Origin: Rotaria sp. Silwood1
Lineage: Eukaryota; Rotifera; Eurotatoria; Philodinida; Philodinidae
Length of the DNA stretch: 64,000 nucleotides
Reading direction: 5' to 3'
Assembly (NCBI GenBank): GCA_905250075.1
Contig: CAJNOP010000016.1
Coordinates: forward strand, 1,025,661-1,089,660
The notes under the pieces were generated by a model. That model worked only from the letters and a program-made list of their open reading frames with translations, was not told the origin of the DNA and ran no database searches. A program made the position numbers and the translations under genes. Position 1 is the first letter of the stretch; each line of letters starts with the position of its first letter. Of the stretch, positions 51,345 through 63,730 are shown in pieces.

Positions 51345-53719
51345 TGTTACTGTGATTCTTTAGTTTTTTTTTTCAATCATACTCCTTCAAATCTTCATAG
51401 TGATATTTATAGTGTGCAAGTGAGCGTGTTTTCAACAAGTGCTGATTGAAAGCTTCTAATCTCTTTGATACCAGATTTTGATAGAAACTTATATTTTTCT
51501 ATTACTGTATTTCAAATGATAGGTTTCAATATCATTGTTCTTATACTTTCAAATGTCTTTCGCAAGATATTTAATCATATATATTGTTGTGTGCAATACT
51601 GTTTTGATTACGATGAAGTAAATTAATATCATAAGCGCTGCTTGCAGTAAATATTTTTGTCGTTCTTTTTTGCAGCTTTGGAAATCGATTCTGACTTATT
51701 CTACACTCATACTGCTAATTGAAAATAGCAATGACTTTAGTTCTTGTGAAATAGAAAATTTTTCTATAAAAATCAAACTAATTTTTCATCGATTTATTTT
51801 TTTATGAATGAATTCAGTGTCGTTTAAGAGAATTTATAAAAAATTTTCAATGATTCATCAGTTTTAATACTACAATAGCACTTAATGATACTTATTTCAT
51901 TTCCATACTGACCAAACGTATTTCAGATCATTGAAAAGCAATCTGTACACTAGTGAGCAGCATATTTCTATTTTTTTAGAAATGATTCCTATTTAGAGAG
52001 TTTCGAATGGATGAATTGAAATAAAAAGTTGTCTGTGTGTTATTGGACAATTCGATAAATTTAACTGAGGTGACCGAAACATATCAATGACTAGAAAAAT
52101 GATAAGCTTTATTTACTAAAAAGAAATTATTTTGTTTTCAACTTAGAATTGGAAATAATTTACGATTTTCAATAAGACGATAGTGATGCAATGTTCTAAT
52201 ATGTAATTTTTACTTGTTGGATTTCTTTTATAGTATTGGCAAAAAAGATCAATCTTGCTTTTCATGCTTGGTTCCATGTTTCTCTCTAGCTAAAAAATCC
52301 GACTCTTACGTATAGCTAGCTGTTTGGAGGATGTGGATGTTAATCATTTTTGCATCGATACATACCTACGCTCAGTTCCACTATCGGGATTAGAGTAATG
52401 CAATCATTTTGACACACTTCTTATCCAGTCAACAGAAAAGAAAAAAGACAAATAAAACCGTGGTGATGCATCAACAATAAGAATGTGTTAACATCAATCT
52501 AGATTTGATTATTAGTTATCTGGCTTAATTGGAGCACGAAGAAGCATAAAAGTGTCTCTTCATAATCAAAAATGAGTTAATTAGAGTGGTCTTTTAGAAA
52601 GATATTTAGTTGCAAATATTTTTATGAATAATTTTCAAAGAGTGGGACGAACTATGACTTTCATCAAAAGTAGTTTTTGATGATGATATTTATCTTTTAT
52701 TTTTTCCTTGTCTTCTTGTCATTTTGGGTGTTTTGTAAACAAAACAGTGCGAATCGAAACCCACAGACAAACTTGTACCGTAATTATGAAATTGAATCGA
52801 AAAAAAAACACAAATCAATGCAATATTCGGACCGAATAAATATTTTTCGTATAAATCTTAGCTTTTTTTCAACTTGTACATTAAAACTTTCGTTTGCATG
52901 AATCTCAGTCATTCTTTAACAATTAGGATTACAACAAACCCAAAGCCTTGGAATTTAGTAAGATAAGATGATATCAACAACGATCTGTTCTACTAGAGAT
53001 GCTGCACAAACAAAAAAGAATGTTGAAATTTGAAATCATATCCTTAATAGATGGATTCGAATTCCGCCTTAAACAAAATATATATATATATAAATAGTTT
53101 GTGTTTTTCATAACGATCACCAAATTGCAAACTATTTATGCGAATCTATTCTAGATTTCTTGCACTTCTATTTAGAATCTTCAAACTTACCTATATGATG
53201 CATGACACTCATAGAAATAAACGATGTATACGCATATATCTCAGAAATGTTGAATTTCACCCTAAGAAAAATTCAAATAGCTTAATCAAAAACAAAAACC
53301 AGAATTAATAGGAAATTTATCTAGTGACAACACTTCATATATCAATGTGCAAATTAAGTTCGAAATATCTAAAGTTTTCTGGAAAAGATGTATCGTAGTT
53401 AATACTGGAAAAATCGAAATATTGCTGACACACTCAATCGATCGTTTATCGTCTAACAAAAGGTTTCGTATAAATCAGTAGAAGAAGCATTCGTGTGTCG
53501 AATTCAATACTTCGACTTCTTCAGTACTAACTACGATATATAACATGTCGTCATTCTTCCTTTTGCAACCTATTTCTTTTCACTTTTATGACGGCATGTG
53601 ATGAAATTACACCTGTATGAGTCATAACTATACAATCGTCATATTATATTTCGACGAGCACTTATCTAGAGGACTTGTTCGATACACAGCACATATTCAT
53701 TATAATTCGTTCTTAAAAG
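51345..53719. other. Intergenic, 2.4 kb, nothing recognised
   Basis: 5' flank of the SH3b/M15 gene and upstream region of the nucleotidyltransferase gene. AT-rich, with a short TA run near 53080. The open frame at 52677-52901 is of low-complexity composition. Confidence 0.45.
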
Positions 53720-55160
53720 ATGGATCGTTCTGACATTCAACTGATTTTAAACCATCTCAAATTAAGTGAAGATTGTGTTGCTAATATCTATCATCATGGT
53801 TCATGGGTCTATGGCACGAATAAACCCAACTCTGATCGAGATATTTTTATTATTGCCCGTTCATTTAGTCAAAATCCATTACAATTTTGGAAGGATTTTG
53901 ATTATTTTCATGAACATGAAGTCTATAAATTATTGAATAAATATGATATTTGTATTTATTCAGTAGAAAATTTCGAATTACTGTTAGAAAACAATTATTT
54001 GATGGCTGTTCAATGCATATTCTTACCAAATGAATATAAAATTAAAGAAGATATCGATTTTCGACAAATTTACTTAGACAAATATTATGATACATTAAAA
54101 TTAAAACGAGCTGGATTCTATGAAATGTACAGAGACATGAAGTTATATAGTCCTAATGCTAATTTAGATGATTCATTGCACAATTCAATGTCAAGTGAGC
54201 GATGTCAATCACGTCGAAATCATGTATTTAAAAATTTATTTCATGGTATTCGATACTTAGATTTTGTTGACCAATTAATTCAAACAAAATCGATATATGA
54301 TTATAAACGTGTAACACATATATTTCATCAGATGAAAGAAATACTTGGTGATCCAGGAGATCAATCAAGCATGAAACGGTAAATAAGAAAAAATTGGATC
54401 GTTCTTTATTCTTAAAAAAAACATAATTGTCTTTTTTTTCAGTGTATTTGAGTTTGTTTGTGCAAAAAATGATGAATTTAAATCCAGATTAGATGCATTG
54501 GTACCAACAAATAATATTAAAGGTATTTTCGAAGCACAGATTATATTTGATTGCACACAGAACACTGAACAAGTTATTGAAAAACTTAAACAAGCATGTG
54601 ATAATACAAAATATACTCTTCATTTAATTCAATTAGATACGAAACAAGGAAATAAAAGACTTCAACAATTGATGACATCATCTTTTCATTGCGGTGAATA
54701 TCAATCTATTGTTTTACAAATCAAAGAAGAAGCATATCAACATTTTCAAGAGTTTAATATCGTACGTATTAAAATTAAATCTTCAACATCAAATGAAGGT
54801 ATACCACAAACTGATATTGATATGAAATTATTCTGGAATAAAATTAGAAATTATTTTGAATTTAATTATCATGTATCATTAGAAAATGACCATAATGGAG
54901 AAAACTTAAAAAAGTTTATAAATCAATGTCAAGTCAAGTATAGACTTAATTCACAATTATCACGTAATAAAAGTAAACAGATTAATGAAAAGAACTTTCA
55001 CCATAGGATTACAATGGATCTATTTCATGTTGGTCGAAAAAGAGCATTTGAACTAAATGATGAAATTGTCAAATATTCAACGAGCAATAATTTTCCACCA
55101 CCAGAAATCACATATGGATTTATTATCTACGATTCATCTTCTGAACTCAATCACAGTTAA
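53720..55160 (+). CDS. Nucleotidyltransferase-fold protein with conserved C-terminal domain
   Basis: Two exons (53720-54378 and 54443-55160) joined at CG|T give about 459 residues. The N-terminal domain carries the DNA polymerase beta-type signature HHGSWVYGTNKPNSDRDIFI: G27-S28, and the metal-binding pair D39 and D41. Helical segments after it (FKNLFHGIRYLDFVDQLI) fit nucleotidyltransferases that modify nucleic acids or small molecules; the RNA-repair RlaP-like group is one possibility. The second half has RIKIKSSTSNEGIPQTDIDM, YFEFNYHVSL, LSRNKSKQ, FHVGRKRAFELNDEIVKYS and ITYGFIIYDSSSELN. That spacing reminds me of a conserved region of uncharacterised bacterial proteins (memory, unverified). 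Substrate unknown. No signal peptide. Probably cytosolic and possibly of bacterial origin, with one intron gained. Confidence 0.75.
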
Positions 55161-57505
55161 CCATAGTTCAAATGTTAGTTTTATTTTTATGAAAGATCTT
55201 GAAAATATTAAATTTATTTTAAGTAAAAATATTTCTGATCAGTCCTCTGATGACTCTTTTGACACGTCAAATATGATTTCTCATGGTTTTTTGTGGTTAT
55301 TATACTTTCGAGAAGTCGAAATTTCGACGAATTCAGAACTCCAATGACTTCATTGCAAATCAATAATAAAGATTGTTGACATATTCATATTGACATTTTC
55401 ATGAAACCACTCACATACGGCGCTTTCCTGGAAAAAGAATTTGGAACTTTTTCACATTTATGTTTTTCACTATAAATCGACGAACTTGATTCGATCATGA
55501 CAAAAACATCAAACAAACAAATCTTTACTGAAACTTAGAATTGGTAACATCTTATACTTGAACGAACACTGAGACCGACAAAAGTGTGGAACAAATGAAA
55601 TATCCCTTGAAAAATGCAACAAATGTCATTAAGAATCCGTGTATAAACGATTTCACTCAGATATATTTCTGTTTCGATTACACTTGTAGATTTAAAGAAG
55701 ATGAATGAAGATTTTTCGAATAACACAAATCGATCATATTTTAATTGCTCATCGAGCAAAGTTTGAGAACACAGTTCAGTCAACACTCACTATTCTCTTA
55801 TTTGAATGCTTATCAGCACAATAGTTTCATTTATAGATTGTCTTTCATATGCTTAACATGTTCAGATAACTATCTCCAATTATAATTCACGTGAAATTAA
55901 CCAGATTGACATGCGGATTATTTCCAAAAAACGAGTGGAAGTAGTTTTACGTATCGAGATGTAAGTATGAAACTTCTCTCTATTCGCGCTCACATTATAC
56001 ATCGATGGGTTATTGTGTAAAACGTTGAATGTACAAAAGAGAGTTATATGGTTGTTCAAATTTAATAAGATCAAACGGTATTTATATTTTTTTGTATTAG
56101 TATAATCAAATATTCCAAGTCATATCAAATCATTATGGAACCGCTTTCTTCTCTTGGAAAAAAATCAATACTTGAAATCCATTTTCTGTTTGTCATTCAT
56201 GTGATAGAATATTCAAGAGTCAAGAGCGAGGAAGGAAAGGATAGAAAGAGAGCATAAACAAAAACATTTATTTTTTTTTTCGTTTCCTATGAATAAGACT
56301 TTTTTTCGCCAAAAAAAAACAAAGATTTGTGCCAAAGAAAGAGAAGAAAAAATTTTCAATTTGTAAAAATACGTTGGTATTACCAAGCAATGTAGTGTTT
56401 TTAGCTAGTCTTATAAACATTTTGATTATGACTTCGATTGTTGCTATGTTTGTGTAGTACCTTTTTAGACAAAGTTGACTATTGCATAGTAATTATTGGA
56501 TACTTCACATATTATACCATTCTATCGTGCTACAAGTATCGCTGGAGTTAAATCAATTGACATAGACAGACTGTTTATTTTAATCAATAATGTATGATAA
56601 AATAATAAACAAATTAAATATATAAGTATAGATTTAGATAGATTTCTTTCAACAGAATATTCTGTACGAAATGATCAGCTGCGAGCAGCAATTTTTATTG
56701 ATGAGAATACGGTTCATTATACTGCTAATCGTGTATTTTAAAACAGATTGAAACTTAGAAGATTTAAATTACAAGTAACTATTGCTGAAGCAATTCGATC
56801 TAGTGAACATAGCTGCTATTTAGCATTCGAACTGAAGTTGTAAAATTATGGTTTAATTATAAAACTAAAGTCGATTGACTAAAACCTATCTTTATTATTA
56901 TTAACATTGTTTTTTGCAACTTTTCTTGAATTATTTATCATCGTATCGTTATGTATATGTAGATGGTCGTTCAATGATTTTCGGCAGGCACAATATCTGA
57001 AAAACATTGTCCTTCAAAAGAATCTTCAATATCACTTGTTTCTAATGTAACTAAATTGTTCAAAAAATCGGCAACAATAACTCTTACGTCAGAAGGTCTT
57101 TCTGCAAATGTATGGATCGACAGAATTGGAAATTCAAACAATTGTTGAATCTCACTAAAGCTGATATTGTTTGAAAAACCTCATAGTACGTTACTTTCGA
57201 ATGATAGTTAGTTTATTCTTTGACGACAAAGTAACGATGGAACATCTATGAGACATCATTGTTTGCTCTCAGCTTTTCATATAATCTGACAAAAAAAACA
57301 GAATAATTCTCTGGTTGATCAAAACCGAATGACTTGTTTTGCTAGAAAACTTTCTTTACTAAACGTGCCAAAAAAAAGAATAAAAAATGTGCTTTTTCAA
57401 AAAAATTAGAAAGTCAAGTTTCTTCTACAAAATGATTAGATGCTGAGGATATTTTGATTTTACGTTAAAAAAAACAAACAAAGATATATACAGAAAAATT
57501 CACTA
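55161..57505. other. Intergenic between convergent genes
   Basis: Mostly featureless AT-rich DNA. Contains the short broken open frame at 56656-56842. Confidence 0.4.
56656..56842 (+). pseudogene. Unassigned gene fragment with in-frame stop
   Basis: After an acceptor-like ...caacag, one frame reads EYSVRNDQLRAAIFIDENTV, HYTANRVF, a stop, then LKLRRFKLQVTIAEAIRSSE to a second stop. It looks coding (varied, amphipathic) but has no visible partner exons or family. Confidence 0.25.
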
Positions 57506-58833
57506 TTATTTTTTAAACATCCGTATCATTAGTCCATAGGGTATAAGAGTAGATCGTTGATTTGATGTCCACTCAATTACATTAGCCGGAATAATATCAC
57601 ATAATCTGGGTCGACCTGGCTGTACAGTGAATGTTCCTGGTTTCTGTTTACACTGAAGAACTACTTGAACATTATAAATTTCACGCCTGAGGCCGGGTAA
57701 CTTGAATGTTTTGATTGGGCTATATTGTGAATCACTAGCATAGTTAATCGATGGCGATGTTAACCATTGCTGCTCGTAGCCTGAGTCGTCAGAAAAAACG
57801 TTGCCATCATTTAGTAAATCACCAGGCAGAGGTATGAAGCGATTTCGTAGTATTTGTTCAAGTTTTTTCTCACACGTGCCGTAGTAAGATGTAGTCCAAC
57901 TTTGAAATATCTTTTTTTGTTGTGATTGTACTCGATCAGTTTGTATGCGAACACGTACCCATTCACGTGGTATAGTATATTCATATCCACCTCTCCTTAC
58001 TGTGTTAGGGTTATTATCGGAATAATGCTGTTTGCAATAACAGTCATACTTTTGTTGAAAATAAACATCCAATTTTAAGCTTTTGAAGTATTCCTGACAG
58101 ACGGACAACATACAGATTACTTCATCCTCTGGGCCGTGATATTCTCGTATCGATTCAGGTTTGCCATAAACAATTGCAGACACGACTACTTGTGGTAATG
58201 GATCAACTGATATCATCGGCGGTTGCCTTCTGTGGTCGACCTCTCTGACAGATGACCGAACAGGATTTGGGTGTAATTGCTCATGTCTAATAAAAGAGTC
58301 ACATCTGGATATGGACGAAACAGCAGTATCATCAGGTATAGGAACTCTTATTGGAGCAATTGGTTTTACGTCTAGAACTAAAACAAGAAAGTCCAGCAGA
58401 AATTTTAGTAGCAATACAATGAGATATGCATCGAACGCTGAGACGAAGTCTTATGTACTATTCGATAAGAACTTCGCAGATGTGCAAAAGGAAATGAGGC
58501 AATAAAACGAAAGAATATTGAGCCAGCACATGATGAGGATTAAGTTCTTGGTAGCTTACCTCTGGGTTGAGGATTCACCACTTGTAGGGGCAGTGAAGGC
58601 GGCGGGTTATTCGATGGCTTCACGGATGGTAGTGACGTGTAGGTACAATGATCATACAGTTGTTTTATAAAATATCCCCAACTCACAAACATTAGTACTA
58701 TCGCAAATGTACATCCGACGCCAAGACCCCATTGCATGTCAGTCAAATCTAACAAAGAAAAATAAGAATTAAAAATATATTGTATGCTCATGAAACTTCT
58801 CAACTCACCATATGTTCTAGATTTTAATGGCAT
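57506..58833 (-). CDS. Membrane-anchored protein with NEURL4-C-terminus-like (ART-type) domain
   Basis: Three exons: MPLKSRTY..., then a single transmembrane helix (GVGCTFAIVLMFVSWGYFIK, about residues 17-36), a Pro-rich stretch and a cytoplasmic-type domain. The last exon has CYCKQHY, YTIPREWVRVRI, a linker, then WTTSYYGTCEKKLEQILRNR, FIPLPGDLLNDG, WLTSPSINYAS, YNVQVVLQCKQKPGTF and TLIPYGLMIRM. This is the same domain as in the plus-strand gene at 60057. The YHGT...SPSIxYA pattern is, from family knowledge, that of the C-terminal region of NEURL4, which resembles the ADP-ribosyltransferase fold. Here the motif histidine is Tyr (YYGT), so catalysis is unlikely; a binding role is inferred. Head-to-head with its homologue. 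Confidence 0.75.
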
Positions 58834-60056
58834 AGTTCAACGGTTGTCAGTACAATATTTATTTATGAATGCTAATACTTTAATTCAATTTAAATAATTG
58901 AAATATAATATTTCTAACTAAATTTTTACACAATTAATTTGTTTTTTATCAGTATGATCGAATAATTCTTAAAAAAAAAGATTAACAGCATTAATAAAGT
59001 TGTACATGATCGCTTTGGTAGGAAAACAAAAGAGGTTAGGTTCGCTTGATGATAACACTTTCTAAAAAAAAAAGTCATTGTTCATTTAAAAAACACATAT
59101 TTTACCTTTTTGTTCACTCTTTCTTTCGATCGTCATGTATTTATTTATGCCAGAATAATTAAAAGAAGTCATATAAAAAACAGTCCTTTATTTTCTTCAA
59201 GAGACCAAATGCCATTTCTCTCTTACTTCCAAGACAACATCAAATACAAAAGCATATTCAGAAAACATGAGTTTACAATGCTTCTTCGCATCATCAAAAA
59301 GAATGTTTATTTTTGTTCTTTGAATAGTTCTCGGTTTTTTCCAACTAAAAAAACTACGTCATGCACTTTATTTGTTTAACGAAATTTTTCTTCTTCTGCG
59401 ATTTGAGCTCAAACAAATATAATTTTCTTACCTTATAATGTATGGTGGAGACCACAAACTGCATAAAAACAAAGATGCGTTCATACACTTTTCTCGATCT
59501 TATTATGTGCTCAAAAAATTTTGGATTCCTGTTGGTAGTTGGTTAGCATAGAAACAAGAAAAAATGGCAACCGATAGATCAGGAACATCTTTCAACACTG
59601 CGTTACAGCAATTCGATTCTGCGGATGTTGGGACATTCCTGTCAAACATCTTCTCGCGTAGCAGCTTAATCATTGATATGGAAAAATAAATAGTCTGATT
59701 AGAGATTCAAACAGAATCACGTGCAATGTATTATTCAGGTTTTCTGTTCCTAAACGGAAGGTAAAACTATTAGAGAAAAACTATTTGTCCTTTGATACAG
59801 TAAACCAGATCACTGAGAGGACAAACTTAAGCCTAGAAAGTGAAGTTCTTCGAAATCCTACACTCAATATAACGCTGAGTCATGGTATTACTACATTTTA
59901 AAGTACTGCACACTTCCTAAATATTATATAATTTCGTGCTTGAAGTCTGGATTTTGTGAAAAGCATATTTCTTTTATGCACCTCGGCTCTTTATCGTTGA
60001 ATCATTCATTTCTTTAGGTATAGACTTCATTTTATTTTAGATTATTAAAATTCATT
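58834..60056. other. Shared upstream region of a divergent gene pair
   Basis: 1.2 kb between the start codons of the two homologous YHGT-domain genes, so it must hold both promoters. AT-rich; no binding motif or repeat was recognised. The open frame at 59110-59379 is unassigned. Confidence 0.5.
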
Positions 60057-61217
60057 ATGAATATTGAATGTAAACATTGCTATGAAATTAATATTGTGCC
60101 AAAATCAAGTAGAAGATCGCATCCTTTTTCTTGCTATAAATGCGGCGGTAACTTGCTGACAAAACTTCATCAAAGAGGTCGCCGCACTTCGTTGTATTCA
60201 AGAAGAACATTTCTTGAGGACGATACACCTGATTGTCTGATCCCATTCTATTTACCAAGAACATATGATTTATTACCTGAACGAACACGGAAAATGGATT
60301 CTTCCATGGATGCACGTCCCTTGGAAATGTGGGACCGTTCATATCCAGTAGATTCTATAATCGGCACCTCACGAGTATCTCGTAGATACAAGAAACCAAC
60401 TGATGCACCCGATCACATGCTTGATTTTCGTCGAGAAACAACTGATATCCCTATTGCTAGGTTTGCTTCTCGGCCTCGGCTAAGAGAGAGACGAATTTCA
60501 CCTCCATCAACATATCGTCATGATGCTACGTTTTCAGCATCAAAGCTAATACGAGAACGAACATCGAGCAAACCAAGATTTTGCTCATATCACAAACTTT
60601 GTCGAGAATATGTATGGTCTCTCAATTGGCCACAAGAATATTTCAATCATCGTTTTAATCGTTGCTATTGTTCTCAATGTTATCCAGAGCATTATAAAGA
60701 TGTATATATAACAGCTGGCGCGTCCTATGTTATTCCTCGAGGTTGGGTTCGTTTTGGTCTATATGTCGATGATGTTAAAGCCAATCGTGAAGATTTATGG
60801 AACACATGGATTGTTACGTACCATGGAACAAAACTACCAGCTGCGCAATCTATTATTGCTCATCGTCAATTTTTGTTACCCGGTGATACGTGTGATGATG
60901 GAACCATAATTGGTATTCGTAAAGGTCACATACCTGGCAAAAAACAAGTCTACACTTCACCAACAATTAAGTATTCGAGTTTGGATTGTTACTGTGAGAA
61001 GTACTCATATCAAACCACCGACGGTCAATGTTATCAGGCGAAGATTGTTCTTCAATGTCGACAGCAGCCTGGTACTTATGAAACTCAAGGTGAAACAGTT
61101 GGTAGTAGATCCAAACGAATTTGTAACATAATACCGAATGATAGAATCGAAATTTTTACGACTGTGAGAGCAGCAGTTGTACCCTATGGGCTACTAGTAC
61201 AACTTACACCAATGTAA
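60057..61217 (+). CDS. NEURL4-C-terminus-like (ART-type YHGT) domain protein with zinc ribbon
   Basis: 386 residues, single exon. The N-terminal CKHC...CYKC (residues 5-30) is a zinc-ribbon-like pair. A long Arg/Ser-rich, probably disordered region follows (about 35-175). The C-terminal domain reads CYCSQCYPEHYKD, YVIPRGWVRFGLYVDD, TWIVTYHGTKLPAAQSIIAH, RQFLLPGDTCDDG, VYTSPTIKYSS, KIVLQCRQQPGTYETQ, CNIIPNDRIEIF and VVPYGLLVQL. His at about residue 256 (YHGT) and Tyr at about 306 (SPTIKYS) would be the first two positions of an ART-type H-Y-E triad; the third is not certain. No membrane segment, unlike its divergent neighbour. Catalytic activity is possible but unproven. Confidence 0.78.
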   Translation: MNIECKHCYEINIVPKSSRRSHPFSCYKCGGNLLTKLHQRGRRTSLYSRRTFLEDDTPDCLIPFYLPRTYDLLPERTRKMDSSMDARPLEMWDRSYPVDSIIGTSRVSRRYKKPTDAPDHMLDFRRETTDIPIARFASRPRLRERRISPPSTYRHDATFSASKLIRERTSSKPRFCSYHKLCREYVWSLNWPQEYFNHRFNRCYCSQCYPEHYKDVYITAGASYVIPRGWVRFGLYVDDVKANREDLWNTWIVTYHGTKLPAAQSIIAHRQFLLPGDTCDDGTIIGIRKGHIPGKKQVYTSPTIKYSSLDCYCEKYSYQTTDGQCYQAKIVLQCRQQPGTYETQGETVGSRSKRICNIIPNDRIEIFTTVRAAVVPYGLLVQLTPM

Positions 61218-62884
61218 AGATATCCTTATGAGATATTGTATTTGCTTAATTTTCATTAGCACGATTGACCGTTATGCTTATGATAAAGAAATATAATTTT
61301 TCTGTCTCTATAAGAAAGTTCTTTTGCACAAAAAAAGACGTAATTACTTTAAAATTCAGCGAATGAAGAATTAGTATGTCTACTCGTAATTTGTATTTTT
61401 TGAACAAGATAGTATTTGATTGGGTAGCATTTAAAATATAATTCTAGTTTTCGATGTACACATAGTAATCTCGTTATTAATCATTTTTCTATAATTCAAT
61501 TAAGTAATAAAAATTAAACTTCGATGTCGATGACACCGTTACTTCTTTGTAATTTGGGATTAAGTAACCTAGAAAGAATATCTGTCCAATGCTCATCGGT
61601 GCATATAAATGATTATTATGTTATCTTATAATAAAATTAATTCAAACAGTCATATTGATGGAATAGATAACATCGAAAAACGTATATAAAGTCGACACCA
61701 AATGATTATTACGTATGATCATAATATTATTCTTAAGTAAGATCGATTTCGATCTTGGCAATGTGTATAAATTTTCGATACATAGTGATGCACAATCTTT
61801 CTATAAATAGTAGTATATTCACATATTGATTCTTTATTATAAGTGTCGTAGGACATTATTTCATCAAAAGTAAAAGACTATTCTAAAACAACACCTAGAT
61901 TTTTAACCAACAGATGCGAGGTATACTATTAGATAGTCGAAATCCAGGTTAGAAACACAAAGTTGTTCAGGTCGTCCTCTTTTCTTTAATAACGCCGCTA
62001 CAGCAACAAAACCGTATAACACGACATTATTGAACAGAATGATGACGCTATTTATTGCTATATTAAGCAATGTTCTTTGCGGCGAGATAATGGCAAACAA
62101 CAAAAAAGGGCTCTACAATAGTGAGTTTAGTTCTATGTGAAGAAAAGAGCCACAGTTATATCTTCAGCCTATGTCCCAGCTAAATTATACGTTTCTTTAC
62201 AGAAAATATTTTTTTGCATATAACAAATCATGTATCTCAGTATATCAATCTTATTTCTCTTTGAATGATATATGAAGTTTGTGCAAACTCTTATTTATAA
62301 TTGATTTCTTGTATGATTAAATATAAGTTCTAAAGTCCAAGATATTTATTGAAATCGATTGAAAATAAACCTTTACATATAACTAGGATTCATTAGGCGC
62401 AAAGGTGCATTGCAGTATCAAAATGTAAGAAAATGTTACATTATAGTATGAAATATTGATTTATATTGTCATAATATCACACTATAGTAAATACAGTAGA
62501 GTGATAAAGAGGATCATCATGAGATCGCAATAATTGCATTATTACGACGCTATTTAACGATTATCGATGACATGGGAGACGATAGTTATATGGGAATAAA
62601 AAACTTTGCACTACTTCGTTATATACCAATTCGTAAAACATTCGAAATTGTGAATATTGGCAATCGATGATAATAATATTTTTTTACATATCCATACGAA
62701 TTCGTTTAGAATGAAGGTGATTGTATTCCATTTGAATAATGAAATGAGTCTTTTTCTCTTTGTCAACAAACAATAAGTGCTTTTTTCCTAAAAATTTTAT
62801 TCTATACAGGTCATAAATTCATTTAAAAATGAATAAATAACATTGCAAATAAAGAGATAACAACCATGTCACCACTTTTTTAAC

Positions 62885-63010
62885 AACTGCGTGGCAGTTA
62901 CGCGCAATAGCCATTTTGCGACGCAGTTGCGCGTAACTGCGACGCACTGGCCGCATCTGATCTTAAAGAAATAGACTGTGTTCACTGCGACGCAGTGATC
63001 GCAGTGTCTG
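62885..63010. repeat. GC-rich inverted-repeat island
   Basis: CAGTTACGCGCAA (62895-62907) is the exact reverse complement of TTGCGCGTAACTG (62927-62939), with a 19 bp loop. GCGACGCAGT-like units recur (TGCGACGCAGTT, TGCGACGCACTGG, TGCGACGCAGTGATCGCAGT). The CG content is strikingly unlike the flanks. It may be the end of a mobile element or a structured protein-binding site. Confidence 0.6.
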
Positions 63011-63349
63011 CTAAATTATTCGCTGTTCTTACAGTTGTTGAAAAAATAACCAATGATAAATAAATATCTTAAGTTTCCAATTCGATGATTTCTAAACGCT
63101 TTCAATGACGACTGAATGGAATATAGACGGACACGTTTCCAGCAGACAAGCTCATTTCTTTCTTTTTCTTTCACGAAGACACTTGTAGTTAGTCTCTCAC
63201 TTTATCAAGGTAAGCATGATGAAACTTTCAAAATTCAAGTAGAAATTTTTTACCAAAAGAAGAACTTTTTAAGAAGAAAACGATTCTTTATAAAGCTCGG
63301 CCAAAGGTCTTTGGGGCTGAGGAAACCAAATCTATAACCAACCTTTCGA

Positions 63350-63730
63350 AATTTTAAGTTCTTTTTTTTCACAAAAATTTTTTTCATAAAAAAATTTCTT
63401 TTAACAAAAAAATGTTTTTTTCGTGAAAAGTGGTTTCATACATAAAAAAGGTTTTACGAAAGAACTGATTTACAAAAATATTTTTTTTGCAAAAAGCTTT
63501 TTCTATGAAAGAGTGTTTTGAAGAAAAGATCAGTTTTTTCGTATAAATTCTTTTTTGCTAAAAGAAATCATGTTTTTACAAAAGAGCGATCTAGAAAAAA
63601 GTTCTCGTAGAAAAAAATTTTTTTTTTGTTACATAATTGTTTGTGAGAAAATCAGTGTTTTAGTAAAACTTTTTTCGCAAAAGCTTTTCTTGTTAAATAA
63701 AAACTCATTTTCTTTACGATAAAGTAAGTT
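63350..63730. repeat. Degenerate T-run/CG/A-run repeat field
   Basis: Many imperfect copies of a T-run, CG(T), A-run unit (for example TTTTTTCGTGAAAAG, TTTTACGAAAG, TTTTTTCGCAAAAG), each self-complementary, spaced about 25-45 bp. The same unit occurs at about 39420-39510. Low-complexity, probably of simple-repeat or element origin. Confidence 0.45.

Noticed and set aside
60727-61131. Two plus-strand frames of 60 and 73 residues
   Set aside because: Alternative-frame shadows of the YHGT-domain gene at 60057-61217.
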